Assembly (NCBI GenBank): GCA_963724535.1
Contig: CAVRVD010000002.1
Coordinates: 186,001 to 250,000 of the forward strand
DNA: 64,000 nucleotides
From: JADJPO01 sp963724535
GTDB lineage: Bacteria; Actinomycetota; Actinomycetes; Actinomycetales; Kineosporiaceae
Direction: 5' to 3'
Shown: piece by piece, positions 60,090-64,000 of the stretch
How positions within the stretch are numbered: position 1 is the first letter of the stretch
How the letters are laid out: every line of letters starts with the position of its first letter
Program-made: the position numbers and the translations under genes
Notes under the pieces: model-generated
The model's database searches: none
What the model was told of the DNA's origin: nothing
Seen by the model: only the letters and a program-made list of their open reading frames with translations

Positions 60090-61565
60090 TCATCGGCGGG
60101 TCGCGGGTGTCGTCGCCGGGGGGTGCACGTGGTAGTCGCTCAGATCGAACCGTGTGGTGCGGCGGGCGTACTCCCGGGCCATGCCCGGCCAGTTGGCGAC
60201 GATGCGCCCGTTCGGCGCCCGGTACCAGCTGGTGCAGGCGGCCCACACCGAGCGGGACAGCCGGGACTGGATCTCCCTGTCATAGCGGTCCTCGACGTCG
60301 GCGCGGACCTCGAGCGCCCCGCCGCGGTTCGCGGACAGGATCCGGGCCGCCTGCACGATGTACCTCGCCTGGGCCTCCAGGAAGTACACGACCGAGGTGT
60401 TCCCGGTGTTCGTGTTCGGTCCATAGACCAGGAACAGGTTGGGGAAGCGCGGGACGGTGATGCCGAGGTATGCACGCGAGCCCTCGGCCCACACCTCGGC
60501 CAGCTTCGTGCCGTCCCGACCGGTGACCTGCATCGGCGCGACCAGGTCGACGGCGTCGAACCCGGTGCCGAGGGCCAGCACGTCCGCCGGGTGGGTCCGG
60601 CCGTCGGTCGTGCGCACCCCGTCGTTGGTGACCCGCTCGATACCGGTGGTGATCAGGTCGACGTTCGGATGCTGCAGGGCCGGGTACCAGCTGCTGGTGA
60701 AGAGCACTCGCTTGCAGCCGAAGGGATGGTCGGGCTCCACCGCCGCCCGCAGCGCCGGGTCGCGCACGGCAAGGCGGCGCTGGGCGGTGGACACCGCGCG
60801 GACGGCATGGTGCATGACCGGGTTGCCGGTCACCGCCAGACCCATCGCCTGGGTCACCGCCCAGGTGCCCCCACGGGCGGCCAGCACCGTGCGTGGCCAC
60901 CGCCGCCCGGCCGCTCGTCGCACCGGCCCGTAGCGCCGGTCGAGCTTGGGCAGCGTCCACGGCGCCGAGCGCTGGAACACGGTGACCCGGGCGGCGTCTC
61001 GGGCGATCTGCGGCACGAGCTGGATCGCGCTGGCGCCGGTCCCGACCACGGCGACCCGGCGATCGTGGACCTCGACGTCGGGGGTCCACCACGCGGTGTG
61101 CACGGCCCGACCGTCGAAGTCCGCCAGGCCGGGCAGGTCCGGCAGCCTCGGCCGGGACAGCTGGCCCACGGCGACCACCAGCAGGTCGGCCACGTACTCC
61201 TCGCCGGGGGCGGTGCGCACGCTCCAGGTCCGGTCGGCCTCGTTCCAGGCGGCCGAGGTCACCTCGCAGTCCAGACGCAGCCGGCGGCGCAGGTCGAAGG
61301 CGTCGACCACACCCTCCAGGTAGGCGGCGATCTCCGCGCGTGGCGGGAACCGCCGCGACCAGTCCGGGTTCAGCGCGAAGGAGTAGGAGTAGAGCGGTGC
61401 CGGGATGTCGCAGCAGGCGCCGGGGTAGTCGTTGTCCCGCCACACCCCCCCCACGCCGTCCCGGGCCTCGAGCACTCTCAGGTCCTGAACACCCGCCTGG
61501 ACGAGCCGGACGGCGGCGGCGATGCCGCCGAACCCCGCGCCGACCACGACCACGCGCAGCACCAT
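60090..61565 (-). CDS. Flavin-containing (Baeyer-Villiger-type) monooxygenase
   Basis: About 491 residues. RVVVVGAGFGGIAAAVRLVQ is the FAD Rossmann motif, VAVVGTGASAIQLVPQIA the NADPH motif, and between them FDGRAVHTAWW matches the BVMO fingerprint FxGxxxHxxxW. GACCDIPAPLYSYSF is also typical. It should insert oxygen into a ketone or hydroxylate a lipophilic substrate using NADPH and O2. ATG 61565 sits at the Rossmann strand; a frame to 61661 is not needed. It is the last gene of the leftward lipid operon, 20 bp after the membrane-protein gene. Confidence 0.92.
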   Translation of the reverse strand: MVLRVVVVGAGFGGIAAAVRLVQAGVQDLRVLEARDGVGGVWRDNDYPGACCDIPAPLYSYSFALNPDWSRRFPPRAEIAAYLEGVVDAFDLRRRLRLDCEVTSAAWNEADRTWSVRTAPGEEYVADLLVVAVGQLSRPRLPDLPGLADFDGRAVHTAWWTPDVEVHDRRVAVVGTGASAIQLVPQIARDAARVTVFQRSAPWTLPKLDRRYGPVRRAAGRRWPRTVLAARGGTWAVTQAMGLAVTGNPVMHHAVRAVSTAQRRLAVRDPALRAAVEPDHPFGCKRVLFTSSWYPALQHPNVDLITTGIERVTNDGVRTTDGRTHPADVLALGTGFDAVDLVAPMQVTGRDGTKLAEVWAEGSRAYLGITVPRFPNLFLVYGPNTNTGNTSVVYFLEAQARYIVQAARILSANRGGALEVRADVEDRYDREIQSRLSRSVWAACTSWYRAPNGRIVANWPGMAREYARRTTRFDLSDYHVHPPATTPATRR

Positions 61566-61585
61566 GGGTCCTCCCACCGAGTCGA

Positions 61586-62182
61586 TCAGCGCCACCTGCG
61601 CAGCAGCGCCCGGACACCAAGTGCCCAGCCGGCCAGGGAGATGGCCATCCACGCCCCCCAATGGCGTCGGGCCAGCGGATGGGCGAACCGGGACAGCCCG
61701 GTGGCGACCAGCCCGACACCGACGACCCGGCTGCCGCGCGCGGCGCCGGCCCCTGCGGCGACCTGAGCCAGCGTCAGGTCGGTGGCCGCCGCCTCGGCCG
61801 CATACACCTTGACCGGAACGGCGTTGAACAGCTGCCGCCAGAACGCCCTGGCGCCTTCGGCTGCCAGCTGTGACCGCACCTCGGTGGACATCCGCGACGT
61901 GGTCATCGGCAGCGGAGGACGGACCCCTCGACGCCGCAACCAGGCATGGGTCACCACCCCGGCGACCGAGCCCGCGGCCAGCGCCACCGCATGACGTGGC
62001 GTGCGACGTGGCGCGGCGGCGCCGATCACGGCGAGCTCCATCTCGGCGATCACCGGCCAGCTCAACGCCTCGGCGAAGCCCCAGCAGAAGGCGACGGCGG
62101 TCCCGCGTGGCGAGTCCGCCAGGGCTGCGACCTCTCGCCAGGTGGCGCCGGCCGGGTCCTCCGGCGAGACGGGTCTGGTCAC
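61586..62182 (-). CDS. Membrane protein of unknown function in the lipid operon
   Basis: About 198 residues starting at GTG 62182, overlapping the PlsC-like stop (GTGA). Three or four hydrophobic stretches (AVALAAGSVAGVVTHAWL; VVGVGLVATGLSRFA; AWMAISLAGWALGVRALL) alternate with conserved-looking loops, including FCWGFAEALSWPVIAEMELA, which is weakly reminiscent of DedA/YqaA-type (VTT) proteins. I do not recognise the family firmly. Its tight coupling to an acyltransferase suggests a role in phospholipid or lipid handling. Confidence 0.7.
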   Translation of the reverse strand: MTRPVSPEDPAGATWREVAALADSPRGTAVAFCWGFAEALSWPVIAEMELAVIGAAAPRRTPRHAVALAAGSVAGVVTHAWLRRRGVRPPLPMTTSRMSTEVRSQLAAEGARAFWRQLFNAVPVKVYAAEAAATDLTLAQVAAGAGAARGSRVVGVGLVATGLSRFAHPLARRHWGAWMAISLAGWALGVRALLRRWR

Positions 62183-62826
62183 GGCGGCTCCTCCAGCAGC
62201 CTCAACACTGTCTCACGCGTCCGGCCGGCCAGCACTCGCGCGGCCTGGTGATCGGTCGTGAGCGCTTCGGGCGGAACCGGTTCGGCGAACCGCACCGCCA
62301 CCCGGCCGCGCCGGATGCGGCCGTGCTTGGGGAACACCGCCGCGGTCCCGACGATCGCCGTGGGCACCAGTGGGACACCGAGCTCGGCCGCCAGCCGCAT
62401 TGCGCCGGAGTGGAACGGCCCGACGCTGCTGTCCACGGACCGGGTGCCCTCGGGGAAGACGATCACCACCCCACCGTCCGCGATCGCCGGTCGGGCCGCG
62501 CGCCGAAGCGCGGCGTAGGCGCCTGACCCGTCGCGATGCAGCGGGATCACCGAGACCACCGAGGTCACCGCGATCCGTCGCCACCGCCCGGCCAGCCAGT
62601 AGTCGGCGGCGGCCGCCAGCACCGGTCGGCACGCCGCGGGAAGCGCCGCAAGCAGTGCTGCGGTGTCGGCGTGGCTGGTGTGGTTCGCGACCAGGACCGC
62701 GGGACCGCGTGGCGCGGCACCGGTCACGACCAGAGGCCCGGCCATCCGCCACACGCCACGCCACAGCCAGCGCCGCAGCACCGAACCGTGGCGGGATGCC
62801 CCGCGGTCCGGGTGCCGCACAGTCAT
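62179..62826 (-). CDS. 1-acyl-glycerol-3-phosphate acyltransferase-like protein (PlsC family)
   Basis: About 215 residues. ANHTSHADTAALL carries the HX4D catalytic motif, and VIVFPEGTRSVDSSV the FPEGTRS glycerol-phosphate-binding motif; VVSVIPLHRDGSG lies between. The acyl acceptor is not definable: lysophosphatidate, or the head group of a special lipid made by this operon. ATG 62826 is 10 bp after the cdsA-like stop. Downstream coupling by GTGA. Confidence 0.92.
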   Translation of the reverse strand: MTVRHPDRGASRHGSVLRRWLWRGVWRMAGPLVVTGAAPRGPAVLVANHTSHADTAALLAALPAACRPVLAAAADYWLAGRWRRIAVTSVVSVIPLHRDGSGAYAALRRAARPAIADGGVVIVFPEGTRSVDSSVGPFHSGAMRLAAELGVPLVPTAIVGTAAVFPKHGRIRRGRVAVRFAEPVPPEALTTDHQAARVLAGRTRETVLRLLEEPP

Positions 62827-62836
62827 CGGCTGGGCC

Positions 62837-63754
62837 TCATCGCAGCACCGCCGCCAGCGGGAGGACCAACAGCAACGAGTCCACCCTGTCCAGCAGGCCG
62901 CCGAAACCCGGCATCCAGTCCCCGGCGTCCTTGACGCCGGCCTGCCGCTTGACCATCGACTCGATCAGGTCGCCCAGGACACCGCCGAGCCCGACCGCGA
63001 TCACCAGGCCCACGCTGAGCGAGCCGAGCAGCAGCAGGACGACGACGGCTCCGAGCACGGCGCCGACCAGTCCGCCGACGGTCTTGTTGGGCGAGAGCGG
63101 TGAGAGCGGACGGCGTGCCCAGGCCAGGCGTCTCAGACCCGTTCCGCCGCACCAGGCCGCGACGTCGGCGGCGGCCGCGGCGAAGCACACCAGGAACGCA
63201 TCGCTCCACAGCACCACGAGGTGGGCCAGGGACCAGCACAGCCAGATGGACCCGAACGCCGCCAGCGTCGCCCGGCGCACGCCGTCCGATGTGTCGCCGG
63301 CCAGGACGGCCGGGACCGCACACAGCAGAGCGACGAGCGGCGCGAGCAGCAGCCAGCTCGGCTCCAGCCAGGCGGCGACCGGGTAGCCGACCGCCAGTGC
63401 GAGGAGGATCGCCCGTTCGGCCTCGGGCAGCCGGACCAACCGGGCGAACTCCCGCACCCCCTGCACCGCGAGCACCGCCGCCAGCAGCGCCGTGGATGCC
63501 TGCCCCATCCAGATCGGCACACCGACGACCGGGGCGATGAGCACCCAGGTGAGCCACCGCCGGCGCAGCTCGGCCCGCCCCGACACGGCGACGGCGACGC
63601 CGGCCAGCACCAGGATGGTGGTCGTCACCCAGAACAGGAACACCGCCCGACCTTGGGTGTGGATCTGCAGCGGCCCCAGGTCGACATCCAGACGCAACCC
63701 GCTGCGGTCGCCGTGCAGCAGCACCTGCCACCAGCGGCTCAGCAGGTCGGTCAC
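62837..63754 (-). CDS. cdsA: Phosphatidate cytidylyltransferase-like protein
   Basis: About 305 residues with about eight membrane helices. The C-terminal signature SMVKRQAGVKDAGDWMPGFG followed by GLLDRVDS matches CdsA except that the usual His of PxHGG is Phe (PGFGG). CdsA makes CDP-diacylglycerol from phosphatidate and CTP. The missing His and the operon with a CDP-alcohol phosphatidyltransferase and a PlsC-like gene resemble the E. coli ynbAB type rather than the housekeeping cdsA locus, so this may be a second, specialised lipid pathway. GTG 63754 overlaps the upstream stop (GTGA). Confidence 0.85.
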   Translation of the reverse strand: MTDLLSRWWQVLLHGDRSGLRLDVDLGPLQIHTQGRAVFLFWVTTTILVLAGVAVAVSGRAELRRRWLTWVLIAPVVGVPIWMGQASTALLAAVLAVQGVREFARLVRLPEAERAILLALAVGYPVAAWLEPSWLLLAPLVALLCAVPAVLAGDTSDGVRRATLAAFGSIWLCWSLAHLVVLWSDAFLVCFAAAAADVAAWCGGTGLRRLAWARRPLSPLSPNKTVGGLVGAVLGAVVVLLLLGSLSVGLVIAVGLGGVLGDLIESMVKRQAGVKDAGDWMPGFGGLLDRVDSLLLVLPLAAVLR

Positions 63755-64000
63755 GGCATGCCGCCCGGGCCGGGTCGAGTGGGGTCGAGCCGGGTGGGGT
63801 CGCGCCGGGTGAGGTCACGCCAGGTGGCGCGCAGTCTCACGGCCGCGGTGGCGACCGAGCCGGCGATGACCACCAGAGCGATCCCGGTGATCCAGGAGGG
63901 CACCGCCGTGGCCAGGACGGCGAGCGCGCACCGTTCGGTCTTGCCCAGCGGGCCGCCGTTGCGCCGGGGCGCTCCGGCCCCGGCCGCGGCCAGCGACGCG
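63751..64000 (-). CDS. CDP-alcohol phosphatidyltransferase, C-terminal part
   Basis: Open to the right edge; 82 codons are visible. RRNGGPLGKTERCALAVLAT is the conserved C-terminal motif of the CDP-alcohol phosphatidyltransferase family, followed by a membrane helix (ITGIALVVIAGSVATAAVRL) and a short tail with TRRDPTRLDPTRP repeats. The catalytic DGxxAR motif is outside the window. The enzyme would use the CDP-lipid made by the CdsA-like protein, whose start overlaps its stop. Head-group acceptor unknown. Confidence 0.82.
   Translation of the reverse strand, partial: ASLAAAGAGAPRRNGGPLGKTERCALAVLATAVPSWITGIALVVIAGSVATAAVRLRATWRDLTRRDPTRLDPTRPGPGGMP

Overview
The window is 64 kb of very GC-rich DNA (by eye above 70% G+C, with strong G/C preference at third codon positions) from the chromosome of an actinobacterium. 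Pointers to Actinomycetota are GTG starts, many ATGA/GTGA start-stop overlaps, an FHA-domain ABC transporter beside a Ser/Thr kinase, a low-molecular-weight tyrosine phosphatase paired with a fructosamine kinase, an F420/FMN split-barrel protein, an MpaB-type DUF2236 protein and a WXG100-like protein. I cannot fix the order or genus. I see no rRNA, tRNA, insertion sequence, prophage or CRISPR array. The coding fraction is very high and only two gaps exceed 300 bp.

Layout. 1-4.7 kb: end of a HAD phosphatase, an MFS transporter, and the proton-pumping transhydrogenase pntAB. 4.8-9.4 kb: a divergent pair, a transporter with two FHA domains and a Ser/Thr kinase whose outer part is two identical Fn3 modules. 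9.5-12.3 kb: a two-component system and a DUF2236 protein. 12.3-19.1 kb: an envelope-glycosylation-like cluster (GT2, TIGR04282, GT-C mannosyltransferase-like and EamA genes on one strand; a second two-component system and a nucleotide-sugar epimerase beside them). 19.2-28.6 kb: a heterodimeric ABC exporter, a metallo-hydrolase, a two-gene ABC transporter, an MFS transporter and a threonine aldolase. 28.6-30 kb: fructosamine kinase and tyrosine phosphatase. 30.1-32.5 kb: a three-gene cassette with a WXG100-like protein and a lipase-like protein carrying a type VII export-like motif. 32.5-35.9 kb: transaldolase, GntR regulator and a lone iolB. 36-37.3 kb: small housekeeping genes.

37.4-42.9 kb holds a nearly complete trans-4-hydroxy-L-proline pathway: epimerase, D-hydroxyproline oxidase subunits and a DapA-type deaminase/dehydratase. 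The last enzyme, a 2-oxoglutarate semialdehyde dehydrogenase, is not next to it. 43-45.2 kb: PEBP protein, DUF2892 protein and a persulfide-dioxygenase-like protein fused to two rhodanese domains. 45.3-48 kb: a LacI regulator facing an amidohydrolase plus cysteine-dioxygenase-like operon, with two perfect 14-bp palindromic operators between them. 48-50.7 kb: an XRE helix-turn-helix fused to a MurA enzyme, divergent from an ornithine-cyclodeaminase-family gene. 50.8-52.7 kb: two envelope proteins. 52.8-58.1 kb: a 2-oxoacid dehydrogenase complex (E1 alpha, E1 beta, E2) and an aldehyde dehydrogenase. 58-64 kb: an acetoacetate-decarboxylase-like protein, an alpha/beta hydrolase, and a leftward phospholipid-type operon (CDP-alcohol phosphatidyltransferase, CdsA-like, PlsC-like, membrane protein, Baeyer-Villiger-type monooxygenase) running off the right edge.

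Most of this is recognisable metabolism. The candidates for less-described biology are the WXG100/lipase cassette, the CdsA-like lipid operon, the XRE-MurA fusion, the LacI-controlled amidohydrolase/CDO-like operon, and the kinase with freshly duplicated Fn3 modules opposite its FHA transporter.
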